64,000 nt of DNA, from assembly GCF_001279005.1 (NCBI RefSeq), contig NZ_LGCN01000265.1:62001-126000 (forward strand), read 5' to 3'. The position numbers and the translations under genes were made by a program. Position 1 is the stretch's first letter; each line of letters begins with the position of its first letter. The DNA is from Streptomyces caelestis (GTDB lineage Bacteria; Actinomycetota; Actinomycetes; Streptomycetales; Streptomycetaceae). Below the pieces are notes generated by a model. The model saw only the letters and a list, made by a program, of their open reading frames with translations. It did not search any database and was not told where the DNA came from. Below are positions 43,480 to 55,766 of the stretch, piece by piece.

Positions 43480-44019
43480 GTGAACATCTGTGTCTTTCTC
43501 TCCGCCGCCGACCTCGACGAACGCTACACACGCCCCGCGCGGGAGTTCGGGCGGCTGCTCGGCAAGGGCGGTCACACACTGGTGTGGGGCGGTTCGGACA
43601 CCGGCCTGATGAAGGTCGTCGCCGACGGGGTGCACGAGGCGGGCGGCCGGCTCTGCGGCGTCTCCGTGGAGTTCCTCTCGGCGAAGGCCCGCGACGGCGT
43701 CGACGAGATGGTGATCGCCAAGGATCTCGCCGAGCGCAAGCGGCTGCTGCTGGAGAAGGCCGACGCGGTGGTCGTCATGGTCGGCGGCACCGGCACCCTC
43801 GACGAGGCGACCGAGATCCTGGAACTGAAGAAGCACGGACACACCGAGAAGCCAGTGGTCCTGCTCAACACCGCGGGCTTCTACGACGGGCTCAAGGAAC
43901 AGTTCCGCCGCATGGAGGACGAGGGCTTCCTGCCCCGCCCGCTGACCGACCTGGTGTTCTTCGCCGAGGAGCCGGTGGGCGCGCTGGCCTACCTGGAGGA
44001 GAGCCTGGGCATGGAGTGA
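43480..44019 (+). CDS. LOG-like (lysine decarboxylase-like) nucleotide-binding protein
   Basis: A 179-residue protein of the TIGR00730/LOG fold. Markers are NICVFLSAADLDERY, VWGGSDTGLMKVVADG and the phosphate-binding VGGTGTLDEATEIL (PGGxGTxxE-type, with Val for Pro). Such proteins often release cytokinin-like bases from nucleoside 5'-monophosphates, but many have other roles. GTG 43480 lies 6 bases after TACTGT, suggesting a leaderless transcript. The Lys/Arg-rich helix AERKRLLLEKAD matches the family. Confidence 0.8.
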   Translation: MNICVFLSAADLDERYTRPAREFGRLLGKGGHTLVWGGSDTGLMKVVADGVHEAGGRLCGVSVEFLSAKARDGVDEMVIAKDLAERKRLLLEKADAVVVMVGGTGTLDEATEILELKKHGHTEKPVVLLNTAGFYDGLKEQFRRMEDEGFLPRPLTDLVFFAEEPVGALAYLEESLGME

Positions 44020-44037
44020 GCGCCCGATGATGCGAGC

Positions 44038-44736
44038 ATGGCGGGCATGGCTACACATGTGATCACCGGAGCGGGCTCCGGCATCGGAGCGGCCGTCGCC
44101 CGCCGTCTGCACGCGCGCGGGGACGAACTCGTCCTGCACGCGCGCGACGCGGGCCGGGCGAAGGAACTGGCGGCCCGGTTCCCCGGCGCCCGCACCCTCG
44201 TCGGCGACCTGGCGGACCCGGACAAGCTCTCCTGGGCCTTCTCCCACCAGCCGCTCCCGGACCGGGTGGACTCCCTCCTCCACGTCGCCGGCGTGGTCGA
44301 CCTCGGTCCGGTCGGCGAGCTGACCCCGAAGACCTGGCGGCACCAGCTCAACGTCAACCTGATCGCCCCCGCCGAGCTGACCCGCCACTTCCTGCCCCAG
44401 CTCCGCGCGAGCCGGGGCCACGTGATCTTCGTCAACTCCGGCGCCGGCCTGGCCGCCCACGCCGACTGGTCCGCGTACGCCGCTTCCAAGCACGGCCTGA
44501 AGGCCCTCGCGGACTCCCTGCGCCACGAGGAGCACGGCAACGGGGTGCGCGTCACCTCGGTCTACCCCGGCCGCACGGCCAGCCCCATGCAGGCCAAGGT
44601 CCACCAGCAGGAGGGCAAGGAGTACGACCCGGCCCGGTGGATCGACCCCGAGTCGGTCGCCACGACCATCGTGACGGCCCTGGACCTGCCGGCCGACGCG
44701 GAGATCAACGACCTGACGGTCCGACCGGGGCGGTAG
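44038..44736 (+). CDS. Short-chain dehydrogenase/reductase
   Basis: A 232-residue SDR with the cofactor motif GAGSGIG, an HARDAGRAKEL second strand, HVAGVVDLG (NAG variant), the catalytic Ser in FVNSGAG and YAASKHG with catalytic Tyr/Lys. ATG 44047 is an equally good start, three codons in. The Arg/Asp pattern after strand 2 favours NADP (inference). Substrate unknown. It lies 18 bases after the LOG-like gene and may be co-transcribed. Confidence 0.88.
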   Translation: MAGMATHVITGAGSGIGAAVARRLHARGDELVLHARDAGRAKELAARFPGARTLVGDLADPDKLSWAFSHQPLPDRVDSLLHVAGVVDLGPVGELTPKTWRHQLNVNLIAPAELTRHFLPQLRASRGHVIFVNSGAGLAAHADWSAYAASKHGLKALADSLRHEEHGNGVRVTSVYPGRTASPMQAKVHQQEGKEYDPARWIDPESVATTIVTALDLPADAEINDLTVRPGR

Positions 44737-44743
44737 CCGCACT

Positions 44744-44791
44744 CCGTCCGCACCCTCCCACCCGTCCGCACCCTCCCACCCGTCCGGCACC
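44744..44791 (+). repeat. 18-bp tandem repeat
   Basis: CCGTCCGCACCCTCCCAC is repeated exactly at 44744-44761 and 44762-44779, and a partial third unit follows. It lies directly before copy 2 of the 81-bp dispersed repeat. Confidence 0.85.
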
Positions 44792-44794
44792 ATC

Positions 44795-44875
44795 CAGCCC
44801 CTCCGGCGTTTGAGGAGCGGGGGTCCGGGGGCAGCGCCCCCGGGGACGGGAAGGGAAAGGGCGGCGGGGGCGAAA
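44795..44875 (+). repeat. 81-bp dispersed repeat, copy 2
   Basis: It has the same length and layout as 35642-35722. The first 50 bases are identical and the GGCGGCGGGGGCGAAA end is shared. It ends 35 bases before the methionine-synthase start. Confidence 0.85.
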
Positions 44876-44897
44876 CACCTCCGGCGCCACCCCTGCG

Positions 44898-44903
44898 TAC
44901 GCT
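44898..44903 (+). promoter_or_regulatory. Candidate -10 element TACGCT before the methionine synthase gene
   Basis: TACGCT lies 6 bases before GTG 44910 with no ribosome site between, the usual arrangement of a leaderless Streptomyces transcript. Confidence 0.4.
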
Positions 44904-44909
44904 TCACCC

Positions 44910-48121
<3,212 letters not shown>

Positions 48122-48224
48122 CGGTTGAAGACCGACCGATCGGCGCATATCAGATGCATACGGGTGGCTGGGGCGTATTCGGGCAACCGTCGGCGACCGG
48201 TGCCCGTACAGGCCCTGTGCGGCC

Positions 48225-48230
48225 TACTGT
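48225..48230 (+). promoter_or_regulatory. Candidate -10 element TACTGT before the GGDEF-EAL gene
   Basis: TACTGT in the 260-base gap after ligA would place transcription start near 48237, giving a leader of about 145 bases. An ATG at 48235 is in frame, but codons up to 48381 have weak GC3 bias, so the start at 48382 is preferred. Confidence 0.35.
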
Positions 48231-48381
48231 TGAGATGTGCGCCTGCCGTGCCCAGCTGCGGTCGGGGCGACCCCGTACTCGTGAGGAGTCGGGGGTAAGG
48301 GCTTTCCACCGCGGAGCCGCTGAGGGTCGTCGGGCATCGGGCCGCGTGGCGTGGGCACCGCCGGCTGGGAGAGGGACGGGA

Positions 48382-50688
48382 ATGGAACCGACCGAGAGCA
48401 CCGCCCCGGGCTCACGGCCGCGTCTGCGTCGCGTGGCGGTCGCATGGCGGCGCGGCCGTGAGGACGGGCGGCCCGCGGGACGACCGGGCGCGATGGGGCG
48501 CACCGGGACGCGTACCGCGGACGCGCGCGGTGCGGACGCGCGCGGTGCGGATGTGCGCGGTGCGGATGTGCGCGGTGCGGATGTGCGCGGTGCGGGGCAG
48601 CCGGTCGCCGGGCACGGTCCCGGGCTGGCCGAGGCGGACGCGGAACGGCACCCGTCCTGGCCCGCGCTGCCCACGGCGGTCGTCGCCGCCGCCGGGTTCG
48701 TGCTGGGCGCCGGCTTCCTGCGGGCGTTCACCGGAGGGCACGCGCTCTTCCCGTCCGGGACCGTCGGCTGGTCCCTGGCCGTGCTGACCGGGATCGTCGT
48801 CGGCCATCTGGTGATGCTGGGCCGCTCCCGGTGGTGGGGCGGTACGGGTTCCGGCGCCGCCCTCACCCTCGCGGTGCTGCTGCTGTACGGCTGGCTCCCG
48901 GCCGGGATGGTCAGCCTCACGGTCGTCGTGCTGGTCGGCGTGGCCCGGCGGGGCCGCTGGCGACAGGGCGTGCTGCACGGCGCGGTGGACCTGCTCGGCA
49001 TCGGCGCCGGCGCGCTGGTGCTGGCCGCGTTCGGCTGGGTGCCGTCCGTCGAGTCGCCGTCGGCTCCGGACACCTGGACGCTGTACACCGCGCCGGGCGT
49101 GGTGCTGGTCGCCGTCACGTACCTCGTGGTCACGCGCGCGCTGCTCTGGTACCTGCACACCCCGCGCGCGGGGCTGCCCACCGTGGCCCGCACCGCTCTG
49201 GTCCGGCAGGGGCTCGTCGCGGTCGCCCTGTTCGGCATAGCGCCCCTGGTGTGCGTGGTCGCGGTCGCCAAGCCGGTGCTGCTGCCGCTCTTCTCCATTC
49301 CGCTGATCGCCCTCGACTCCACCCTGTGGATAGCCCGCGCGCGGGCCGAGGAGCAGTTGCGCGATCCGCTGACCGGACTGCCCAACCGGCAGTGGCTGCT
49401 GGAACGCATCTGGACGGCGCTGGACGACGCCGAGCGGATCGGCGCCCGTGCCGCGCTCATGCTGATCGACCTGGACCGTTTCCGGTCGGTCAACGACACC
49501 CTCGGTCATCTCGCCGGCGACCGGCTGCTGCTGCAGATAGCCGACCGGCTCAGAATCGCCCTGCCGCGCGGGGCGGAGGCCGCGCGGCTCGGCGGTGACG
49601 AGTTCGCCGTCTTACTGCCCGTCGCCGACTCCACGACGTCCGCGACCCGCGTCGCCCGCGGCCTCGTCACCGCCCTCAGCTCCCCGCTCGACCTCGACGG
49701 GCTCACCCTCGTCCTGGAGGCGAGTGCGGGGGTCGCCGTCTTTCCCGACCACGCGGACGACGCGGAAGGGCTGTTGCGGCGGGCGGACGTGGCGATGTAC
49801 CAGGCCAAGCGGGACCGCACGGGGGTCGAGGCGTACGAGTCCAAGCGGGACTCCAACACCCCTGACCGGCTGGGGCTGCTGGGGGATCTGCGGCGGGCGC
49901 TGGACGCTCGTGAGGTGCAGCTGCACTACCAGCCGAAAGTCCGTTTCGACGGGCAGGTCGCGGGGCTCGAGGCGCTGGTGCGATGGGTGCATCCGGAGCG
50001 GGGGAAGGTGCCGCCGGACGAGTTCATAGCGATCGCCGAGTCGTCCGGGCTGATGCCGCACCTCACCGAGTACGTGCTGGAGACCGCGCTGGGGCAGGTC
50101 GCGCAGTGGCGCGCCCAGGGGCTCTTCGTGCCGGTCGCCGTGAACGTGTCCCCGCGCGATGTGCACACGCCCGGTTTCGCGGGCTCCGTGGCGGCGCGGC
50201 TGGCCCGGCACGGGGTGCCGGCGGGGGCGCTGCAGCTGGAGATCACCGAGCACGTGCTGCTGGAGGACCCGCAGCGTGCGGCCGACACGCTGAACGCGTT
50301 GACCGGGCACGGGGTGAAGATGTCGCTGGACGACTTCGGCACGGGGTACTCGTCGTTGGTGCATCTGCGGCGGCTGCCGGTGAGCGAGCTGAAGATCGAC
50401 CGGTCGTTCGTGGCCCGGCTGGCCCTGGACGCCGAGGACGCGGAGATCGTGCGCTGCACCATCGACCTGGCGCATTCCCTGGGGCTGCTCGTCGTCGCCG
50501 AGGGGGTGGAGGACGACGAGACGTGGGAGCGGCTGCGCGATCTCCGCTGCGACGCGGTGCAGGGCTGGCTGGTGGCCGCGGCGATGCCGCCCGAGGAGAC
50601 GACGGCCTGGCTGCTGGCCCGCGATTCCCGCGGCTGGCAGCGTCCGGCCGCCGCGCTCCCGGCCGCGACGACCACGGTCGACGAGTAG
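48382..50688 (+). CDS. rmdB: Membrane GGDEF-EAL cyclic di-GMP enzyme, RmdB-like
   Basis: A 768-residue protein. ATG 48382 follows GAGAGGGA. A low-complexity N-terminus (ADARG/ADVRG repeats) is followed by about eight hydrophobic segments to residue ~320. Then comes a GGDEF domain with an intact GGDEF motif at 404-408 and an EAL domain with E530-A-L, DDFGTGYSSL and LKIDRSFV. Both active-site motifs are intact, but RmdB of S. coelicolor (SCO5495, between ligA and gatC, from memory) is known as a phosphodiesterase involved in aerial development. The position here is the same, which supports the symbol. It probably lowers cyclic di-GMP and so promotes sporulation. Confidence 0.85.
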   Translation: MEPTESTAPGSRPRLRRVAVAWRRGREDGRPAGRPGAMGRTGTRTADARGADARGADVRGADVRGADVRGAGQPVAGHGPGLAEADAERHPSWPALPTAVVAAAGFVLGAGFLRAFTGGHALFPSGTVGWSLAVLTGIVVGHLVMLGRSRWWGGTGSGAALTLAVLLLYGWLPAGMVSLTVVVLVGVARRGRWRQGVLHGAVDLLGIGAGALVLAAFGWVPSVESPSAPDTWTLYTAPGVVLVAVTYLVVTRALLWYLHTPRAGLPTVARTALVRQGLVAVALFGIAPLVCVVAVAKPVLLPLFSIPLIALDSTLWIARARAEEQLRDPLTGLPNRQWLLERIWTALDDAERIGARAALMLIDLDRFRSVNDTLGHLAGDRLLLQIADRLRIALPRGAEAARLGGDEFAVLLPVADSTTSATRVARGLVTALSSPLDLDGLTLVLEASAGVAVFPDHADDAEGLLRRADVAMYQAKRDRTGVEAYESKRDSNTPDRLGLLGDLRRALDAREVQLHYQPKVRFDGQVAGLEALVRWVHPERGKVPPDEFIAIAESSGLMPHLTEYVLETALGQVAQWRAQGLFVPVAVNVSPRDVHTPGFAGSVAARLARHGVPAGALQLEITEHVLLEDPQRAADTLNALTGHGVKMSLDDFGTGYSSLVHLRRLPVSELKIDRSFVARLALDAEDAEIVRCTIDLAHSLGLLVVAEGVEDDETWERLRDLRCDAVQGWLVAAAMPPEETTAWLLARDSRGWQRPAAALPAATTTVDE
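48517..48591 (+). repeat. Five 15-bp in-frame tandem repeats in the rmdB-like gene
   Basis: Units of GCGGACGCGCGCGGT (two copies) and GCGGATGTGCGCGGT (three copies) encode ADARG-ADARG-ADVRG-ADVRG-ADVRG. Exact repeats imply recent slippage, and the unit size keeps the frame. Confidence 0.9.
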
Positions 50689-51061
50689 CCCGCCGGTCCG
50701 CGCCGGGTGGGTGGGACGCCTGCGGCGCAGGGTTCGGTCCGGTGGGGGCGGGCGTGGCGCCTGCGGTCGGTGGGTGGGTCGGGGGCGTGTCGGTGGTGTC
50801 CGTCCTCGGACCGGCGCGGATCACGTGTCCCGGGAGGGCGAGGGCGCGGACGCGCCGGCCGCTGCGGGCGGCCACCCCCGCCCCGCCCCTCCCCGCCGTA
50901 CGCGACCACCTGCCGCCGCCCCCCACCGGCAGCCGCATGCCGCGTCAGCGGCCCTCCGCGGGCAGCCGCATGCCGTGTCAGCCGCGGGCAGTCGTGCCGC
51001 TGGGGCGGCACGGGTGGGCGCGACGGCACCCCGCAAGCGCCGGGCCGCGCGAACACCCTCC

Positions 51062-51168
51062 GGCCCACACCCGCGCGGGGCATCCGGCGAGGCGCCGGGT
51101 CGCGTGGGCGCCCCCGGCCCACATCCGCGCGGGGCGCCCGGTAAGGCGCCGGGCCGCGAGGCCACCCC
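51062..51168 (+). repeat. Tandem pair of about 54-bp repeats
   Basis: Both units share GGCCCACA(C/T)CCGCGCGGGG and a GGCGCCGGG(T/C)CGCG block, with scattered changes in between. Older fragments of the same unit appear just upstream near 51030. Confidence 0.6.
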
Positions 51169-51284
51169 GCTCAGCGGCGACGAGGGGAGCTGCCCGTCCT
51201 TTCGTCGCGGGCGGAGGAACGCCGTACGGCGTCCGACGGGGCGGGTCGCCGGGAAGGGTTTCACGGGCACGGCCCGCCGCCCCA

Positions 51285-51290
51285 TAGGAT
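51285..51290 (+). promoter_or_regulatory. -10 element TAGGAT of the gatCAB operon
   Basis: TAGGAT lies 41 bases before the gatC ATG, at the end of the repeat-rich spacer and after a TTTCACGG stretch about 17 bases upstream that could serve as -35. Confidence 0.45.
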
Positions 51291-51330
51291 TGGCCCCAAA
51301 CCACACACACTCACCCCAGAGGATCGCTGC

Positions 51331-51627
51331 ATGCCTGGCATTACGCGCGAGGAGGTCGCCCACCTCGCCCGGCTGGCGCGTCTGGAGCTGAAGCCCGAAG
51401 AGCTCGACCACTTCGCGGGCCAGCTCGACGACATCATCGGCGCGGTCGCCCGCGTCAGCGAGGTCGCCGACCAAGACGTACCGCCGACCTCGCACCCGCT
51501 CCCGCTGACGAACGTCATGCGCGCGGACGAGGTCCGTCCCTCGCTCACCCCCGAGCAGGCGCTCTCCGGCGCCCCGGCCCAGGAGCAGCAGCGTTTCAAG
51601 GTGCCGCAGATCCTGGGGGAGGAGTAA
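51331..51627 (+). CDS. gatC: Asp/Glu-tRNA amidotransferase subunit C
   Basis: A 98-residue protein beginning [21 protein letters not shown] and containing [20 protein letters not shown]. This is the full GatC pattern: an N-terminal helix plus an extended belt that holds GatA and GatB together. It starts the gatC-gatA-gatB operon and lies 6 bases before gatA. Confidence 0.97.
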   Translation: MPGITREEVAHLARLARLELKPEELDHFAGQLDDIIGAVARVSEVADQDVPPTSHPLPLTNVMRADEVRPSLTPEQALSGAPAQEQQRFKVPQILGEE

Positions 51628-51633
51628 CCCGCC

Positions 51634-53130
51634 ATGAGCGATCACATCATCAGGCTCACCGCCGCCGAGACCGCCGAGAAGATCGCCTCCGGCGAGCTCA
51701 CCGCCGTGGAGGTCACCGAGGCGCACCTGGCCCGGATCGAGGCCGTCGACGAGAAGGTGCACGCCTTCCTGCACGTCGACCGCGAGGGCGCCCTCGCCCA
51801 GGCGCGCGCCGTCGACGAGAAGCGGGCCCGCGGCGAGAAGCTCGGCCCGCTGGCCGGCGTCCCGCTCGCGCTCAAGGACATCTTCACCACCGAGGGCATC
51901 CCGACCACCGTCGGTTCCAAGATCCTCGAGGGCTGGATCCCGCCGTACGACGCGACGCTCACCAAGCGGCTGAAGGCCGCCGACGTCGTCATCCTCGGCA
52001 AGACCAACATGGACGAGTTCGCCATGGGGTCCAGCACCGAGAACAGCGCCTACGGGCCGACCGGCAACCCGTGGGACCTGACCAGGATCCCGGGAGGGTC
52101 CGGCGGTGGCTCGTCCGCCGCGCTCGCCTCCTTCCAGGCCCCGCTCGCCATCGGCACCGACACCGGCGGTTCCATCCGCCAGCCGGCCGCCGTCACCGGC
52201 ACCGTCGGTGTGAAGCCGACGTACGGCGCCGTCTCCCGGTACGGCATGGTCGCCTTCTCCAGCTCCCTGGACCAGGGCGGACCCTGTGCCCGTACGGTCC
52301 TGGACGCGGCCCTGCTGCACGAGGTGATCGCCGGGCACGACCCGATGGACTCCACCTCCATCGACGCCCCGGTCCCGCCGGTCGTCGAGGCCGCCCGCAA
52401 CGGCAGCGTCGCCGGCATGCGCGTCGGCGTCGTCAAGCAGTTCCGCGGCGAGGGGTACCAGGCCGGTGTCGTCCAGCGGTTCGACGAGTCCGTCGAGCTG
52501 CTCAAGGAGCTGGGCGCCGAGGTCGTCGAGCTGGACTGCCCCTCCTTCGACCTGGCGCTCTCCGCGTACTACCTGATCGCGCCCTCCGAGTGCTCCTCCA
52601 ACCTCGCCCGCTTCGACGGCCTGCGCTACGGCCTGCGGACCGGCGACGACGGCACGCGCTCCGCCGAGGAGGTCACCTCGCTGACCCGCGAGGCCGGCTT
52701 CGGCGACGAGGTCAAGCGCCGCATCATGCTCGGCACGTACGCGCTCAGCTCCGGCTACTACGACGCGTACTACGGCAGCGCCCAGAAGGTCCGCACCCTC
52801 ATCAAGCAGGAGTTCGAGCGGGCGTTCGAGCAGGTCGACGTGATCGTCTCCCCGACGACCCCGACCACCGCCTTCCCGATCGGCGAGCGCGCCGACGACC
52901 CGATGGCGATGTACCTCGCCGACCTGTGCACCATCCCCACCAACCTGGCCGGCAACGCGGCCATGTCGCTGCCCTGCGGCCTCGCCCCGGAGGACGACCT
53001 GCCGGTGGGTCTGCAGATCATCGCCCCCGCCATGAAGGACGACCGGCTCTACAAGGTCGGCGCCGCCGTCGAGGCCGCCTTCGTGGAAAAGTGGGGCCAC
53101 CCGCTGATCGAGGAGGCACCGTCGCTGTGA
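51634..53130 (+). CDS. gatA: Asp/Glu-tRNA amidotransferase subunit A
   Basis: A 498-residue amidase-signature glutaminase that frees ammonia from glutamine for transamidation of Glu-tRNA(Gln) or Asp-tRNA(Asn). The catalytic Lys is in [10 protein letters not shown], the cis-Ser/Ser pair in [14 protein letters not shown] and the [13 protein letters not shown] motif follows. Its stop overlaps the start of a 79-residue ORF (GTGA). Confidence 0.97.
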   Translation: MSDHIIRLTAAETAEKIASGELTAVEVTEAHLARIEAVDEKVHAFLHVDREGALAQARAVDEKRARGEKLGPLAGVPLALKDIFTTEGIPTTVGSKILEGWIPPYDATLTKRLKAADVVILGKTNMDEFAMGSSTENSAYGPTGNPWDLTRIPGGSGGGSSAALASFQAPLAIGTDTGGSIRQPAAVTGTVGVKPTYGAVSRYGMVAFSSSLDQGGPCARTVLDAALLHEVIAGHDPMDSTSIDAPVPPVVEAARNGSVAGMRVGVVKQFRGEGYQAGVVQRFDESVELLKELGAEVVELDCPSFDLALSAYYLIAPSECSSNLARFDGLRYGLRTGDDGTRSAEEVTSLTREAGFGDEVKRRIMLGTYALSSGYYDAYYGSAQKVRTLIKQEFERAFEQVDVIVSPTTPTTAFPIGERADDPMAMYLADLCTIPTNLAGNAAMSLPCGLAPEDDLPVGLQIIAPAMKDDRLYKVGAAVEAAFVEKWGHPLIEEAPSL

Positions 53131-53366
53131 GCGCACTGTCCAAGGCCAAGGGATTCAAGAAGTCCAAGTCCGGTCTGTACGTCTCCATGGCCACCTCGGC
53201 GTTCGGCGCCGTCGGTGTGTACAAGCAGATCAAGAAGGCGCGTGGGGAGAACGACACGCTGCGGCTGATCGACGCCGTCGTCACCGGTGCCGCGGTCGTC
53301 ACCAACCTCGCCATCCTCTACCGCGAGCTGAAGAGCCTCGGCGACGACGACGTCCTGCTGGGCTGA
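53127..53366 (+). CDS. 79-residue protein between gatA and gatB
   Basis: GTG 53127 overlaps the gatA stop, so translation is coupled. The basic N-terminus ([16 protein letters not shown]) is followed by a mildly hydrophobic segment [18 protein letters not shown] and [18 protein letters not shown], which may be membrane-associated. gatB begins 15 bases later. Similar small ORFs occur at this place in Streptomyces (from memory). Function unknown. Confidence 0.75.
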   Translation: MSALSKAKGFKKSKSGLYVSMATSAFGAVGVYKQIKKARGENDTLRLIDAVVTGAAVVTNLAILYRELKSLGDDDVLLG

Positions 53367-53381
53367 GAGGGAAGTTTCACC

Positions 53382-54896
53382 GTGACCACCACGACTGACC
53401 TGGTGTCGTACGAGGACGCGCTGGCGTCGTACGACCCCGTCATGGGCCTAGAGGTCCATGTCGAACTCGGCACCGCCACCAAGATGTTCTGCGGCTGTTC
53501 GACGGCGCTCGGCGCCGACCCGAACACCCAGACCTGCCCCGTCTGCCTCGGCATGCCCGGCGCGCTCCCGGTCGTCAACGCGACCGGCGTCGAGTCGGCG
53601 ATCAGGATCGGTCTCGCGCTGAACTGCGAGATCGCCGAGTGGTGCCGCTTCGCCCGGAAGAACTACTTCTATCCGGACATGCCGAAGAACTTCCAGACCT
53701 CCCAGTACGACGAGCCGATCGCCTTCGACGGCTACCTCGACGTGCAGCTGGAGGACGGGGAGACCTTCCGGGTGCAGATCGAGCGCGCCCACATGGAGGA
53801 GGACACCGGCAAGTCGACGCACGTCGGCGGCGCCACCGGCCGCATCCACGGCGCGTCCCACTCGCTGCTGGACTACAACCGGGCCGGCATCCCGCTGATC
53901 GAGATCGTCACCAAGCCGATCGAGGGAGCGGGCGAGCGCGCCCCCGAGGTCGCGCGGGCCTACGTCCGTGAGCTGCGCGAGCTCATCCGGGCGCTCGGCG
54001 TGTCCGAGGCCCGCATGGAGATGGGGCAGATGCGCTGCGACGTCAACCTGTCGCTGCGTCCTCACGGCACCGAGAAGTTCGGCACCCGCTCGGAGACGAA
54101 GAACGTCAACTCGCTGCGGTCCGTGGAGCGCGCGGCCCGCTTCGAGATCCAGCGGCACGCCGCCGTGCTGAGCGGCGGCGGCACGATCGTCCAGGAGACC
54201 CGCCACTTCCACGAGGACACGGGGTCCACGACCTCGGGCCGCGTGAAGGAGGAGGCCGAGGACTACCGGTACTTCCCGGAGCCCGACCTGGTGCCGGTCG
54301 CCCCGCCCCGCGAGTGGGTCGAGGAGATCCGCTCCGCCCTGCCCGAGCTGCCGCTGGTGCGCCGCAACCGGCTCCGCGAGGAGTGGGGTGTCTCCGGCAC
54401 CGACATGCAGGCCATCCTGAACGCCGGGGCGCTGGACCCGATCGTCGCCACGATCGACGCCGGAGCCGACGCGGCCTCCGCCCGCAAGTGGTGGATGGGC
54501 GAGCTGGCCCGTGCCGCCAACGAGTCCGGCAAGGGGCTCGACGAGCTGGCGATCACCCCGGAGCAGGTGGCCCGGGTCGCCGAGCTGGTCGTGAAGGGCG
54601 ATCTGAACGACAAGCTGGCCCGTCAGGTCATCGAGGGCGTCCTCGCCGGCGAGGGCACCCCGGACGAGGTGGTCGACAAGCGCGGCCTGAAGGTCGTCTC
54701 CGACGAGGGCGCCCTGGGCACCGCCGTCGACGAGGCCATCGCCGGCAACCCGGGCATCGCGGACAAGATCCGCGGTGGCAAGGTGGCCGCGGCCGGCGCC
54801 CTGGTCGGCGCGGTCATGAAGGCCACGCGCGGACAGGCGGACGCGGCCCGCGTCAAGGAGCTGATCCTGGAGAAGCTGGGCGTCACCGAGGGCTGA
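53382..54896 (+). CDS. gatB: Asp/Glu-tRNA amidotransferase subunit B
   Basis: A 504-residue subunit that binds the mischarged tRNA and performs ATP-dependent transamidation. Visible are [19 protein letters not shown] and [15 protein letters not shown] (a Cys-rich zinc site), [33 protein letters not shown] and a C-terminal YqeY-like tail. GTG 53382 follows AGAGGGAAG. It completes an operon needed to make Gln-tRNA(Gln) and/or Asn-tRNA(Asn). Confidence 0.97.
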   Translation: MTTTTDLVSYEDALASYDPVMGLEVHVELGTATKMFCGCSTALGADPNTQTCPVCLGMPGALPVVNATGVESAIRIGLALNCEIAEWCRFARKNYFYPDMPKNFQTSQYDEPIAFDGYLDVQLEDGETFRVQIERAHMEEDTGKSTHVGGATGRIHGASHSLLDYNRAGIPLIEIVTKPIEGAGERAPEVARAYVRELRELIRALGVSEARMEMGQMRCDVNLSLRPHGTEKFGTRSETKNVNSLRSVERAARFEIQRHAAVLSGGGTIVQETRHFHEDTGSTTSGRVKEEAEDYRYFPEPDLVPVAPPREWVEEIRSALPELPLVRRNRLREEWGVSGTDMQAILNAGALDPIVATIDAGADAASARKWWMGELARAANESGKGLDELAITPEQVARVAELVVKGDLNDKLARQVIEGVLAGEGTPDEVVDKRGLKVVSDEGALGTAVDEAIAGNPGIADKIRGGKVAAAGALVGAVMKATRGQADAARVKELILEKLGVTEG

Positions 54897-54910
54897 TCGC
54901 CGAAGAGTGC

Positions 54911-54946
54911 GGGAGGGGGCGCGTCGGGTTCGATGCGCCCCCTCCT
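54911..54946. terminator. Bidirectional terminator after gatB
   Basis: GGAGGGGGCGC and GCGCCCCCTCC form a perfect 11-bp stem around a 12-base loop, followed by TTC. It lies between gatB and the convergent methyltransferase. Confidence 0.75.
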
Positions 54947-54962
54947 TCATGCGGTCACGCGG

Positions 54963-55766
54963 TCAGGGCCTGCGGCCCACCACGCGGGCGAAGCCCAGCG
55001 TGCGGCCCCGGTCCGCGCGGAGCATCTCCGCGCACTCCCGGCTCATCCGCACATGGAACTCCTCCGTGCTCTCCTCGTGGACGACGTCGCACCACAGCAG
55101 CCACTCCCGCCAGCCGTCCTCCAGCCAGTCGGCCGTCTCCACCTCCACGGCCCCGCTGCGGGTCCAGTGGCGGCGCCACCAGGCGGGGGAGTGGAAGCAC
55201 CAGAAACCGGGGTCCCAGAAGGGCTTCAGATGCTCCGGCGGTTCGCTGCCCTCGACCTCCCCGGTCAGCGACGGGACGACGACCCCGATCCGCCCGCCGG
55301 GCTTCAGCAGCCGGGTCAGCGTCGGCAGGTACAGGTCGTCGGTGCCGAAGTACTGGTACGCGTCGACGGAGACGATCGCGTCGAAGCTCTCCTCCCCGAA
55401 GGGCAGGTCGTGCGCCTCGGCGAGGACCGGGAACACCCGGTCGGCGACGCCCGCCTCGGCGATGCGGCGCGCGTTGTCGTCCGGCCCGATCCACAGATCG
55501 GCCGCGGTGACCTGGACGTCGTACTCCCTGGCCAGGAAGACCGACGTCATGGCGCGTCCGCAGCCCAGATCGAGCACGCGTGCGCCGGGGCGCAGGGTGT
55601 CGAGGCCGAGGGCCGGGGCGAGCCACTCCAGCAGCCACAGCGCGTGCGGGCCCATCTGGTTGTCGACGGCCCAGCGGGCGTCGTAGGCGCCGCTGCGGGG
55701 GTACCGGGGCAGGGCGATGCGGCTAGCGAGGTCGTCGTGCGGGGTGTTCGGTGTGATGTCCGACAT
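54963..55766 (-). CDS. SAM-dependent methyltransferase, class I
   Basis: A 267-residue enzyme. Motif I is VLDLGCGRAMTSVFLA, the acidic end of strand 2 is VTAADLWIG, motif II is FDAIVSVDAYQYFG and motif III is LLKPGGRIGVVVP. ATG 55766 follows AAGGAG at about 10 bases. The C-terminal Trp-rich part (WDPGFWCFHSPAWWRRHW) is distinctive. The pattern fits small-molecule or cyclopropane-synthase-like methyltransferases; the acceptor is unknown. It stands alone, divergent from the MMPL transporter. Confidence 0.85.
   Translation of the reverse strand: MSDITPNTPHDDLASRIALPRYPRSGAYDARWAVDNQMGPHALWLLEWLAPALGLDTLRPGARVLDLGCGRAMTSVFLAREYDVQVTAADLWIGPDDNARRIAEAGVADRVFPVLAEAHDLPFGEESFDAIVSVDAYQYFGTDDLYLPTLTRLLKPGGRIGVVVPSLTGEVEGSEPPEHLKPFWDPGFWCFHSPAWWRRHWTRSGAVEVETADWLEDGWREWLLWCDVVHEESTEEFHVRMSRECAEMLRADRGRTLGFARVVGRRP

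Larger units (their letters stand above)
50689..51330. other. 642-base GC-rich spacer with degenerate repeats
   Basis: No gene is supported here. A 22-base block GGCAGCCGCATGCCGCGTCA is repeated with one change near 50932 and 50963. A tandem pair of about 54 bases follows at 51062-51115 and 51116-51168, each beginning GGCCCACA(C/T)CCGCGCGGGG. The last 50 bases contain the gatC promoter. Long frames on both strands exist only because of base composition. Confidence 0.6.

Noticed and set aside
48154..48381. An N-terminal extension of the GGDEF-EAL protein from 48154 or 48235
   Set aside because: Codon third positions lose their G/C bias there, a -10-like hexamer lies inside, and ATG 48382 has a good ribosome site.
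48122..48381. A riboswitch in the leader of the GGDEF-EAL gene
   Set aside because: No conserved core of the cyclic di-GMP, cyclic di-AMP or cobalamin classes was found by eye.
50689..51330. A CRISPR-like array in the repeat-rich spacer before gatC
   Set aside because: Repeats are few, degenerate and without regular unique spacers. No cas genes are present.
50821..53136. A minus-strand frame of 771 codons opposite gatC and gatA
   Set aside because: It is antisense to essential, well-recognised genes and has no domain of its own.
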